DNA of 47,794 nucleotides. Origin: Zygnema circumcarinatum (Eukaryota > Streptophyta > Zygnematophyceae > Zygnematales > Zygnemataceae). This document shows positions 10,198-20,160 of the stretch, in pieces (the first letter of the stretch is position 1; each line of letters starts with the position of its first letter). Below the pieces are notes generated by a model. That model made no database searches, was not told the origin of the DNA, and saw nothing but the letters and a program-made list of their open reading frames with translations. A program made the translations under genes and the position numbers. The stretch lies in the NCBI GenBank assembly GCA_037447605.1, contig CM074804.1, positions 2,823,461 through 2,871,254 of the forward strand, given 5' to 3'.

Positions 10198-12259
10198 CGA
10201 GAGAGAGAGAAAAAAGAGAGAAGAAAAGAGAGAAAACGAGAGAGAGGAGAGAGAGCGAGAGAGAGAAAAAGCGAGAGAAAGAGAGCGATTTACCCTTGAT
10301 GTCATCGCGGCCCTTCACTGGACGCGCATTTTTCTGAAGCTGCTCCACAAGTGCTGCCACCGTCTTGTCAATTCCCTTCTTCAAAGACACGGGGTTCGTG
10401 CCTGCAGTCACATTCATAAGTCCCAGTTTGATCATTTCACGGGCCAGAACCGAAGCTGTCGTAGTTCCATCACCAGCAGAATCGTTTGTCTTGCTCGCAA
10501 CCTGCACTCGCATAATCATAAAAATAGTTTAGAGAGATGAGAATATGCAAGAGAGCATGTTTCTTTCAAAATAGGAAAGAACAGAGTTATGTAAGGGGAT
10601 AGGTTTGCTTCATAATTGGAAAAGACGAGAATCTGCCGGAGGAATGTTCCGAGAGAGAGAGAGAGCGAGAGAACGAGAGAGGGAAAGAGTAGGAGAGAGA
10701 GGGAGAGAGGTAGATAGGTACCTCACGAATCAAAGCGGCTCCTGCATTTTCCATGGGATCCCTCAGTTCGATGGCCCTCGCAATAGTGACTCCGTCGTTG
10801 ATCACTTTCGGGGCACCAAACTCATCCAAAACAACATTGCGGCCTGAAGAAAAAACAATGAGAGGATGAGAGAAAGAACGAGAAACCTCACGCACATCAT
10901 CATACACAAACGAGTCAGTTCAAGCAACTTCAATAAATCAATCTCAATAGAAACTTGCAAACCCCTAAAAACTGCTCGAAAGCAATAGTTCTACATCATT
11001 TGCTTGTTAGGAGCCGCTTAAAACAAAAGGGAGCAAAACTAACGTACCACGGGGACCAAGAGTGACGCCCACTGCGTCAGCTAATTTGTCAATTCCGGCG
11101 AGCATGGCGGACCGTGAGTCCTGGTCAAACCAAATTTCTTTCGCCTCCGCGCGAACTCCAACTGAAAACTTTGGGGCCTGGCCGGCCCTCTGCTGCCTGC
11201 CAGCTGGCAGCTGGCGGACAAGCGCATTTCGGCCCTGGGAGTAGCCAGAAACTGCGTTCGACCCCTTCAGCTGCCCAGACAAATACAGCAAACAAAAAAT
11301 GATGATGTGATGGGAAAATGCTGTGCAAAAGAATAAACAGATCTGAGGAAGACTTTAAAAACTCAGAGATAAGTACTTCATAAGGCTACCACATGAATAC
11401 GACTATCGCTCTAATGAAACGACCACAACCTCTAGCTTTTACCCAGCTCTCCATCCGTTCCTCTTCCTCTCCCTCTCCCACTTCCTTCCCCGCCCCTACT
11501 CCCATCGCCTTCATCTCTCCCTCTCCCACGCTTCTCCTCCAATGGCTCTCTCTCCGCAATCCCATCATACCTTCCATTATCTCACACTCTAAACCTACCC
11601 CGACACTCCCGTCATCCCTCTCCATTCACCTCTTAACTCTCTCTCTATCTCTCCCCTCCCCCCCCCTCTCACTCTCTTCATCAACAGCCTTCCCTTACAC
11701 CCTCTTCCCTCTCTCGCCCTCCCTCTTTCCTCAATGCCCCATTTCACCCGCTTTCTCCTTCCACTCTCTTTCTCCCCCTTTCCTCATGATTTTCAGTCTC
11801 CCCTCCCTCCCCCTCCACCCGCCTCCCTCTTTCCTCTCTCCTCTCCCGCGCTCTCCCTCTCCCTCGCCCCCCCCCCCCCCATCATATTATCGATTCGGTC
11901 TCTTCCATACTTTAGTAGCAGTGAATTATCATTCACTCTAAGCAGCATTCATACTCACACTAAGAACCTGTGATTATTAAGGGTGTGATTATTTACAAAC
12001 AAAAGGCGGAAAAAAACTTAGAAAACGAAAAAGTTAAGCTCTAATCATCCGCCACCTCCCCCACTTCCCCCTATTCCAACGCCCCAAGTGCCAAAAAATA
12101 CGGTGCCCACTATTCATATTCGAAAGCCAAAAATTGGACAGAATTAACCCATAACATAAATAGAAAAACGATCCGCACGAACTGCATTCTCACCTTCAAG
12201 CCCAAAGCGGCATCAGCGGAGCCGAGAGCGGCAGACGTCAACGACTGCGCGAAAGCCAT
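6876..12259 (-). CDS. CPN60B: Plastid chaperonin 60 subunit beta
   Basis: Group I chaperonin (GroEL family) of the plastid stroma; it folds imported proteins such as Rubisco large subunit together with CPN60-alpha and CPN20/10. Ten exons, minus strand: 12259-12194, 11270-11048, 10843-10722, 10501-10294, 9908-9763, 8943-8637, 8254-8004, 7713-7513, 7379-7241, 7024-6876. Their sum is 1812 bases (603 residues), normal for the family. The first ~55 residues are Ser/Ala/Gly/Arg-rich with few acidic residues, a plastid transit peptide, ending near VRAEAKEI. Chaperonin motifs follow: [16 protein letters not shown], the nucleotide loop [33 protein letters not shown] in the apical/intermediate region, [18 protein letters not shown], and [11 protein letters not shown]. 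The beta type is indicated by [20 protein letters not shown]. The tail [11 protein letters not shown] differs from the usual plant beta tail. Intron 4 holds a long (GA)n run. Divergent from eS27. Confidence 0.96.
10078..10290. repeat. (GA)n microsatellite in CPN60-beta intron 4
   Basis: About 60 consecutive GA units followed by interrupted GAGAAAGAGCGA variants. It abuts the 5' splice site of CPN60-beta intron 4 (donor at 10293), and is read as CU in the transcript. The ORFs here are all Arg/Glu or Ser/Leu repeat translations. Confidence 0.95.
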
Positions 12260-12659
12260 TGCAAACGAACCCTAACTCGCTTCCTTGGCGTAAGAAAACC
12301 TTAAAATTCTCCCTTTCTTCTTCCTGGATCAACACTCTCCGCCTTCAAAGACGATGAAACTCGAAAATATCGAAGATATAGCACAATAGTGCGCTACAAT
12401 TCCCTTAGTGTAGAAAAGTGCAAGGCGCTTCTAAACCCCCGTGCTTTAGGCTCAGGAAGGAAACGAGTGGAGGGGCGGAGGGGAAAAGGAGGCGCGCAGG
12501 GGCGTCTAGAAGCTCCAGGACTCGCAGGGAGGTATGAACGTGGCGGATCGGACGGCAGATAAGCGAGCACTCGCCAAGAAGCGCGGGAGATCGACGGCGC
12601 GCAGGAAAGCGAGCGGGTTTATCCGGAAGGCGGGGAGGGGGCGTGTCGGCGGGAAGGAG

Positions 12660-12671
12660 CCTTCTAGAAGG
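12660..12671. promoter_or_regulatory. Heat-shock-element-like palindrome upstream of CPN60-beta
   Basis: CCTTCTAGAAGG is a perfect 12-base palindrome containing TTCTAGAA, the inverted nTTCnnGAAn core of a heat shock element. It sits about 400 bases upstream of the CPN60-beta start codon, and a second TCTAGAAGCTCC element lies near 12507. Function is inferred from the family, since plastid chaperonins are heat-responsive in many plants. Confidence 0.4.
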
Positions 12672-13587
12672 GCGCGCGGGCGCGGACAGGAAATATGCCC
12701 GTTCACATAGTGTGACACGCTCTGTGTGGTTTGGTGGTGTGATCGCTTGGGTTCGTGTTGGATGGCTCCATGTGGGTGGTTGGGTTCATGGTTCCTGAGG
12801 GAGGGGGGAGGACAATGTCTGACTGCAGAAGGCTTGTTTGACATAGTCTAGAACTTAGTTTGAAAAAATCGAGTCAAAGGGACAAGTCGAGAGAATGTGT
12901 CGTAAGTTCACTCGGGTGCACTTGCTTTGTGACCTTTTGATACATTTGATCAAGTCTATTTTTTTTTTCTTTCCTCCTTTTCCTCTATGAATCGTAACAT
13001 TATTGGCCAACATTCAAGTCAAACATTGTAGCAAGATGAAAAATTCAAAAGCTTGTTGAGCTTAGGGGTAGCTTTCCGCTCCTAGCTTTTTTCTTTTGTC
13101 CTTAGTTCCTTTGCGCCCAGTTCTTCGTGGTTCCCCATAGTGATTTTGTCCATGTACATTTGATGGCCTCGCCATCGTGAGATCAATGCCACTTCCATTC
13201 AGTTCTTGTCAAGCCAATGCATAAGGAGGTTACTAATGCATGTGTAGGACCCATCCCATTCCTCTTGTGAACTAGACATGCATGACATTGTACGTTCAAC
13301 TCATGCACCAGTTTCTCGCCGCCGCGACCCTCGTTGCACGAGCGTATCGGCAGTCCACGCGATACCGCCATTTGAGATATCGATCGATATGCATCGAGTA
13401 TTGCTAGTATCGCCTTTATGCATGCCTACGCCTTGCCCCATGCCACTCTCCAACATACACATACATGCGAATTGAAGACCGATGCTGTAATTATTTTCGG
13501 TCACCGCAGCTTTTACATTGCTGCCCGAAGTGAGTTTCACGTTAAACCGCCAATCCACGGACGCGCTCCTCACCGTCGATTTTTTAC

Positions 13588-13601
13588 CGTTCCGCGGAAC
13601 G
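13588..13601. promoter_or_regulatory. Palindrome CGTTCCGCGGAACG, copy 1, eS27 promoter
   Basis: Perfect 14-base palindrome about 200 bases upstream of the eS27 start codon. An extended copy is found 93 bases further downstream. Confidence 0.4.
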
Positions 13602-13680
13602 TCCAACTTTGGAAACGTCTCCGCCGTCGATCAAAGGGCTGGCGGCAAATTAAGGTGATATTTTCACCGTATTCTTGGCT

Positions 13681-13696
13681 CCGTTCCGCGGAACGG
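13681..13696. promoter_or_regulatory. Palindrome CCGTTCCGCGGAACGG, copy 2, eS27 promoter
   Basis: Perfect 16-base palindrome with the same 14-base core as the copy at 13588, placed just upstream of the TATA box at 13714. Two spaced copies of one palindrome suggest binding of a dimeric factor. Confidence 0.4.
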
Positions 13697-13713
13697 CTAG
13701 GGTTCTGTCCGAG

Positions 13714-13719
13714 TATATA
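13714..13719 (+). promoter_or_regulatory. TATA box of the eS27 gene
   Basis: TATATA in the context GAGTATATAGGGGGG, 79-84 bases upstream of the eS27 start codon. A pyrimidine stretch (CACCTTCCTGACCCTCTTTTCGC) follows at the expected transcription start distance, as is usual for ribosomal protein genes. Confidence 0.6.
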
Positions 13720-13797
13720 GGGGGGCCCCTCCACCTTCCTGACCCTCTTTTCGCGCCTCCTGCAGCCCTTGTGCAGGAGCTTTTGCATTCCGCCACC

Positions 13798-15029
13798 ATG
13801 GTACGCCGCTTGCTTTCATATCATGTGTTTTGTCAGTAAGATAGTGTCATGCTACATATATTTACGGTTAATTATGACACATTTTGGCAATGGGAAGTGG
13901 GTTTTAGGTTAAGTGGATGCTTCCGCACGTTTGCAGTTTTAGGGTTTGAAGTCATGCAGGAGTGGAATCGGAGAAGGTTTAGAGCTGAGACTGTTTTGCC
14001 ACGTGGGTTTTTTGTGGCGAATTGAAATGGGGGACGTTTGCATCGCCTATTTAGGGTTTCGAGTCACGGTTCTGAGTGGCTTTGGGCTGGATGTGAGGGA
14101 CTTTCTGGTAGTGAAGCTTATGGAGCAGAATATTAGGGCAATAGGTCATCAAGCCGACTCAGATGCATTCATGCAGTGGTCACAACTTCCCGTGCTTTTT
14201 CTGATTTTTCTTTTCTGTTTTTGTGCTGAATTTGTACTGTGGCAGGTGCTCTCAAACGATATTGACTTGCTCCACCCCCCTGCTGACTACGAAAAGAGAA
14301 AGCATAAGTTGAAGAGACTTGTGCAGTCTCCCAACAGCTTCTTCATGGTAGGGTTTCCCAAACATCTTTCAAGAACCACAATTGCCGGTTTATCAACCTA
14401 GTTTCAATATTTGTTAGAATTTCACTGTCCCGAAGGCCAAGCTCAGGGTTTGAATGTGACCCTCGGTATTTGTTGGCTTCCGGACGAAGACCTGCTTAAT
14501 TTAGCTGTGAAATGCTATGCATGTCTCATGTTTGCTAGTTATTTAAGTTGATGTGAGGGGATCGGTGCGTGTCCTGCAGGATGTGAAGTGCCAGGGCTGC
14601 TTCAACATGTAAGCCCCTTCCTCCCATCCTCCCTGCCTTCTTTCTCCCTGCCTTTTCTCCCCTCTTCTCTTTTCCTTTTTCCGATTGTTATCTAGATTGA
14701 CTTAGAGAATCGGGAACTAATTGGTAGTAGAAATTCTTTTCAATTCAAGGATTTGCGGAATTTATTACGTACTTTCTCTCTCTTTTATCTTGCACCTTAA
14801 TTCATTTCTGGACATAAAGCTTCGTCTTTCGACGACATGCACTGTATGCTACGCGGCTAACACATGTTGTTTTATGCTGTCCTCCAATGTTTTTCGTTAC
14901 AGTACAACTGTGTTCAGTCACTCGCAAACGGTGGTTCTCTGCGGGAGCTGTTCCGCGGTGCTCTGTCAGCCCACTGGGGGACGGGCCCGCCTCACAGAAG
15001 GCTGCTCCTTTAGGAGGAAGGGCGACTAG
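13798..15029 (+). CDS. RPS27: 40S ribosomal protein eS27
   Basis: Small-subunit ribosomal protein with a C4 zinc finger. Four coding exons: 13798-13800 (the ATG alone), 14246-14347, 14580-14608, 14903-15029. They sum to 261 bases, 86 residues, the normal length for eS27. Recognisable blocks are [51 protein letters not shown] and [20 protein letters not shown]. The zinc ligands are the Cys pairs CQGC and CGSC. The gene is headed by a TATA box and duplicated palindromes. An 8-base-pair hairpin (ATGTAGCT, 5-base loop, AGCTACAT, 15039-15059) lies right after the stop. Confidence 0.97.
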
Positions 15030-17016
15030 AGCTCAGTCATGTAGCTGCAGGAGCTACATCATGTGATAATGATGATGAAGATGAGGATGCAGATTTTTTG
15101 GCTCGGGCAGGAGGAACATACAGCAGGCTAGGAGCAGGGGGCAGGAAAAATGCTTCATTGCGACGACTAGCTGGGCTGCTTGTCAAAGGTTTACGACGAT
15201 TATTGAGAAGGAAAAGCGTCGAGATCAGGAGAGAAGAGAACAGAGCACATGGGATGATGGATGGCTGTGTCTCCGTGCTTCGTTCTCGCTTCAGTTTCAG
15301 TGATTTGTAGAGTTGTAAATGCCTTTGCGATTATCGAGCATTTTGGCCACTGAGGTTTCGGAAAGGCCTACAATGAAAGGGGATACGGTTTCTTTTTCTT
15401 TCTCTCTGGGATTGGGGGAGGGGAGGGGGACGGGTGGGGGGGGAGAGTGTGAGGAGGGTTATGTGGTGGGAGCTACCCATTTCATGCAAGGGAAGTGCTG
15501 CAGGGGAGTGGGAGGTCTTTTTCTATCGGGGATAGTATACAATAAAGGGGCAGTGGGATGTCGAGGGGAAGGGTAGAGGGCACACAAGTGCAGTGAGAGG
15601 GAGATAAGGTGTAGCAGCAATAAAGAAAATCAAGTAACCATTGACTAGAGACGTAGTTTCTTGGCCTGATCACCTTGTCTCACATGTGAAATGAAAGAAA
15701 TCAGACATTTGGTTGCTGGAAGAATGGAAATATCTTCATGAGACAAGGTTACCAGGTCGGCAATGTCGTCTTTAGGAGATGGATGCTGTCTTTAGGGTTG
15801 GTGGTAGATGGCTTGCTGGGAGCGCCTCTGGGTATCTGGAAATTAGTCGCGCCTTAGTCGCATCCTTTTTCCCTTGCAAACTTGTTTTTGGGGTAAGCCT
15901 GCCCACTCCACTTGCGATTCTGGTGTCATGGCCTTTACAGAAAGGTTCACGAACATTGAGAAAACTAGAACCATTACTGGCTTAGCTCTGGCGTGGACCC
16001 CACATTCAATGTTCTGCTTTCTTGTATAGTTTTTCAAAGCCGTGTTTCGAAACTCGCTTTGTTTTGGCTCACACGGACCCCAACCTTCGAAGGATATGAC
16101 GTCCCACAAGTTAGGCAGCACATGACATTGTCAGATGAACAACATGTCAATCTGAGTACCAGTCAGTTCAGTATCTGTAAATGTCGGAGTATTGCATAAC
16201 TTGTGAATGTCGAAATCTAACATTACGGTCGACCCATGAATCGTTAAAAGTGTGGCTCTGGCTTCGAAAGTTGGAAAGGGTCGGCAATGCCATGGACAAA
16301 AATCCACGAAATGTTCATTCTTAAAGTAGGGCAGATAATTCCTTGTGAAGCTTTGGTTGTTATACTTTTGTTTGACTAAACCCAGCAGGAACAAGAATCT
16401 CGCGTCATCAGAATGGCACTGCGAGTGTCCTCCAAGACAACAGTGATGAACCAAACACAAGTCATTTGTCAATGGTTTCCAACAAGTCATTTTGCGAAGT
16501 ACTGGACTTTTGATGGGCCAATTTACCGAGGGAACTTGGCGCCAAAAAGGAGCTGAAAAAAGTTCTGAAGTTTGACATTGCAGCTCCTGCACTTTACAAT
16601 ATTTCAACAGCATTACAGTACTCGACCGCGTGGCTGTGCACACACTGGATATCGAATCGGAAACTTCTGAACCTGAACCTTCTGTTCGGACCTGCCTGTC
16701 TCTTGCGCGATGCAGCTTTTAAAAACGATAAAAATACTTTTATAGCACACTAAACACTTTACACGGCCTGATTTGAAGATTCATCTGAAGCTCTCACATA
16801 CAAAACTTTCATTTCCTAGCCTATCAGTGTTGATGTTGTGGGACACCGTTCCGCAATTTTAGGGTTAATAACGGGCAGATTTCAGGCAATTTTTCTGCAA
16901 CTTCGGCCCCTCATTTACTCCCATGAGAGTTTATTCTGCAGTTGAAAAAAACCCACTATCTGGTGATGCACTAATTTGAAATAAAGTGAGATGGTTCTTA
17001 CCTCATGACCTAATCC
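15030..17016. other. Intergenic region downstream of eS27
   Basis: About 2 kb without a gene I can support. Just after the eS27 stop is an open plus-strand stretch (about 15030-15310) coding an acidic run DDEDEDAD followed by a basic tail, which could be untranslated sequence or a decayed exon. A GGGGAGGG tract follows (15405-15580). A 170-codon minus-strand frame at 16131-16643 has no domain features. Confidence 0.45.
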
Positions 17017-18604
17017 ATGGCGGCAGAAGCAGACCGCTGCTACTCTGCAGTTCCGCCTCCAGGGTCTGCAGCTCCTGCAGAGAGTGGGAGAGAGAGAGAG
17101 GAGGCAGGGGGAGGAGGAGGGAGCGGAGGATTAGTTCGCTCCGATCAGTTGAAAAAGTTTCAGGTTTGGAGAAGGAAGATTTTTCTTGGATGCTGAAGTG
17201 GGAGGGAGAGGGAAAGGGATTGCGAGAGAAGAGAGAAGGAGAGAGAATGTATACGTATGCTATTGAAACAGTCCTGAAGATGAATCCCATCGTGCATACT
17301 CATCGCATGACGTAGATGAGCGAAATATGGGCAGCGAACTCTCATTTTTTTACTCCTGAAGAATTTGTTTGCATATGCAAATTCCTTTTCCTCTGTATCT
17401 TTAATTTTGAATTCCACACAGGAGCTACAAGCTCGGAGATTGCAAATCCAGCGAACATTTTCGGGCCGCAGAGTGAAGCGTCTGGTGACTCAAGCTGTGG
17501 AAGCAGGTTAGAACTTTCCGAACCCTAATTTTCTATTTCTGGGTTTAGTTGTTTGCGTCTCCGCATAACAGGGACCAATATTGTGTGCACCCTATGCAGG
17601 TTATGTTATCGGAGGGCCTAAATTTGAGAATATGATAGTCCGATAACAGGAGAAGAAAATGTTGAGTCTCAACAACAAGTCGTGGGGTCGTTTTCTTTTT
17701 GCAGCTGAAAATGCCCTTCAAGAACCGGATCAGGTATTTGAGAGAAGTCCAGAAACAGTAAGAGAAGCCAGCGCAAGGAAAGAGAAGAAGTCCGAGATGC
17801 TCAAGCTTACATCTCGAAACGAAGAAATATTGAACGTCATGAAAGACGACGCTCGTTTCGATGAAGTACCCTCGGATGTTTTGCAGCGGAAGGTGCACTT
17901 TTTTTCTGAACCTGGAGACCAAATTTGACGTTGGCCGCGGGTGCTGATCTTCTCATTTACATTGTTCGCTTCGTCTCTCATTCTCATCCTGTTGATCCTT
18001 TCGAGCTTACCTTCGTCTTGTTCAACTTGCCCATCTTGCAGATCTTTTCGTTGCTGCAATGATCTAAGTTTCCCCATTTCTGCTCTTGTTTGAAGCGCAG
18101 AGCAAAACGGAGCAAGCTTTGGACGAAGCTGTGAAGGCCGGACGCTACACGGAAGCGCAACAGCTGAGTGAAAAAATGAGCGAGGAGAGCCTGCAGCAGA
18201 AAATGGAAGGACTTTCAAAGAGGGCCCGCGAGATAGACCGAGCAAAGGTGTGCGCGCATCTGTTCACCAGATGCTTCCACTTGCCGATACAAGGCCTCAC
18301 CCTTCTTCCTTTTCCTTCATTAGCAAAGCTTCGTGGAATGCTTTGCTTTGTGCTTTGAGCATTCATTTTAACCTTTTCACCTTTTCTGTTGCGGTGTAGG
18401 AGGAGGCCTCATTCAAATCAAGGAAAACGAAGAAACTGCATTGGGGGTTAGTGCTGTTCGCCTTCCTTCCCCACATGCTTATTTTCTTGCGACGCTTTTC
18501 GAATATTAGCTATGACACTCAATGTAGGCATTTTGTAAACCTCTTTTAGTTCTTTTTGCAGGTTGGGCATTCGGGAAAGGTGGGAGCGGAAGGGTAACAT
18601 GTGA
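17017..18604 (+). CDS. FAM204A-like conserved protein
   Basis: Uncharacterised, conserved eukaryotic family; no biochemical function is known to me. Six exons: 17017-17163, 17422-17506, 17705-17892, 18101-18247, 18400-18446, 18562-18604; 657 bases, 218 residues. The N-terminus is Ala/Pro/Gly-rich, with PPPG near residue 13. Then SDQLKKFQ joins ELQARRLQIQR across intron 1, followed by a charged central part. The segment NVMKDDARFDEVPSD is followed by a helical repeat-like region (EQALDEAVKAGRYTEAQQLS). The C-terminus is the strongest clue: KKLHWG then RERWERKGNM, matching the end of the vertebrate FAM204A (C10orf84) type as I remember it. The high Lys/Arg/Glu content suggests a nuclear or nucleolar coiled-coil protein (inference). 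All introns are GT-AG and phases fit. Tandem with eS27 and the CRF gene on the same strand. Confidence 0.8.
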
Positions 18605-20160
18605 CAGTCAACTCACTCAACCCATGATGTCAACTTTTTGGTGGAGGGTTTATGGTTTTAGGGACCCCTTACAGAAGTCATGGACTGTACCATGACACCA
18701 TGACAGCATTGACATTGATTTGATCCATATATCATGTAAACGCGTCGTTCAGTTGGACTGTAAACGGAACGGCGCGCTCATGTAGTTGAAAAATTGTCAT
18801 GTCATGCATGTTGGCAAGGCGAGAGCACTGTATCTGCGATACGATATATATCATTAGGTTCGATACGACACTGTTGCAGGCCGCTCGTGTGACGTTGACC
18901 AATGGCGTACGGCTTTAAAGTTCGTTGGTTAATCCGCGCCCTGATTGGCCCGCTCTGTGAGGCTCCTTATCGAGCCACATGGCAACATACTATTCGTCCA
19001 CGTGACTGTTCCATGTACTTCAACAGCCGGCTTAACAAAATATCTGTCGTCCACGCAACAACAGCATAGAGACCGAACCTCGACACCGACGTTAAGGTCT
19101 ATTATCTTGATGTCCCAACCTAGTCCGAACCAAATCATCCCAATCAGATGGCTCCTCCAAGCTTCGGCCCGAGCCTAAGTGGATTGAAAAATCAAGAGTT
19201 GGACCAATGAAGCTGAACTCCTTCCTTCCGTACGGAATGTCTTGAACAGGAGGTGGATCCGCAGTGTGAACGTGGATCAAGCTTTTTCAAGGCCCCAGTA
19301 TATAGCCCTGCCCCGCCCTTGGGTGGCTCTCTTTGGCAACCAGGGTGCCTCCGGCCCCTGCAGGCCCAGCTCCGCTGGGAGGGCCACTTTCCAGCTGCCA
19401 CGTGGCAGCTTCTATTGGTGGGGTTTCTGCGCAAGGTACGGATTGCAGAATTGCCAGGGTTTTGGAATGCAGGCAGAGGGCTTTGGGGCATCACGGGTTG
19501 TGTTGATGTGAAGGTCAGGGGTAGACAAAGGAATGATTCAATTAGGTTTAGGAGTATGGTAGGGGTGGAGCGCGGGTGTATTGGGGGTAGAGCTAGCGAG
19601 AGAGAGAAGAGGAGAAGAGGGAGAAGGAGAGAGGGAAGGAGGGGAGAGGAGCAGGACGGAGATGGGGGTAAGGCGTTGGAGTATCTGTTGGGTTAGATGG
19701 GCATGGGCAGAGGTGGAAGTAGAGGTAGAGGTAGGTGTAAGGTAGAGGTAGAGGGGCGGGTTAGGGTTAGGGGTAGGGATAGAGTTCCTCAGTTGAAGAC
19801 TGCATGTGTGATTGAACATGTGTGATTGAATATATGGCACAGAAAAACTCTGAATTAGTGCCTGTTTCTACTCTAATGTTCTAGCACATGGGTCGATTGG
19901 AATACCTTTCTATGCCTTCTATTCTCGCGAATGCTGAAGTCCTTCCACCATGCTTCACAACAACAGCATTGCTAATCTTTGAATTGAATCGAATTTGTGG
20001 TCAGGCACATGTTCGATCAAACATTGTACTCTTGTCTTATGAAAATCTAACACTTTCTTCATATGGATTTTCCCTCATATCCTATGAGAGTCCAATATTT
20101 CTTTCTCATGGGTCTCTCTTCTTTCATCTTGTTTGGGTGCAGTTTGGACTTGGCAGAGTG
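18605..20160. other. Upstream region of the CRF/ERF gene
   Basis: No gene supported. It includes an imperfect GGTAGAG repeat (about 19700-19755) with GGGTTAGGGTTAGGGG telomere-like units at 19757-19772, and a GCCACGTGGCAG box near 19400. The in-frame stretch 19888-20160 just before the CRF start is discussed in that entry. Confidence 0.45.

Larger units (their letters stand above)
12260..13797. other. Divergent promoter region of CPN60-beta and eS27
   Basis: Head-to-head intergenic space of about 1.5 kb. The half next to CPN60-beta is GC-rich and holds heat-shock-element-like sequences; the half next to eS27 holds two copies of a CGTTCCGCGGAACG palindrome and a TATA box. No gene is supported; a 112-residue minus-strand frame at 12506-12844 has no family features. 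Confidence 0.55.

Noticed and set aside
13801-14902. snoRNA in eS27 introns
   Set aside because: I looked for C (RTGATGA) and D (CTGA) box pairs at proper spacing in the three introns and found no RTGATGA box.
16131-16643. 170-codon minus-strand ORF
   Set aside because: No domain, no repeat, Cys/His scattered without a motif, and no supporting splice context; likely chance.
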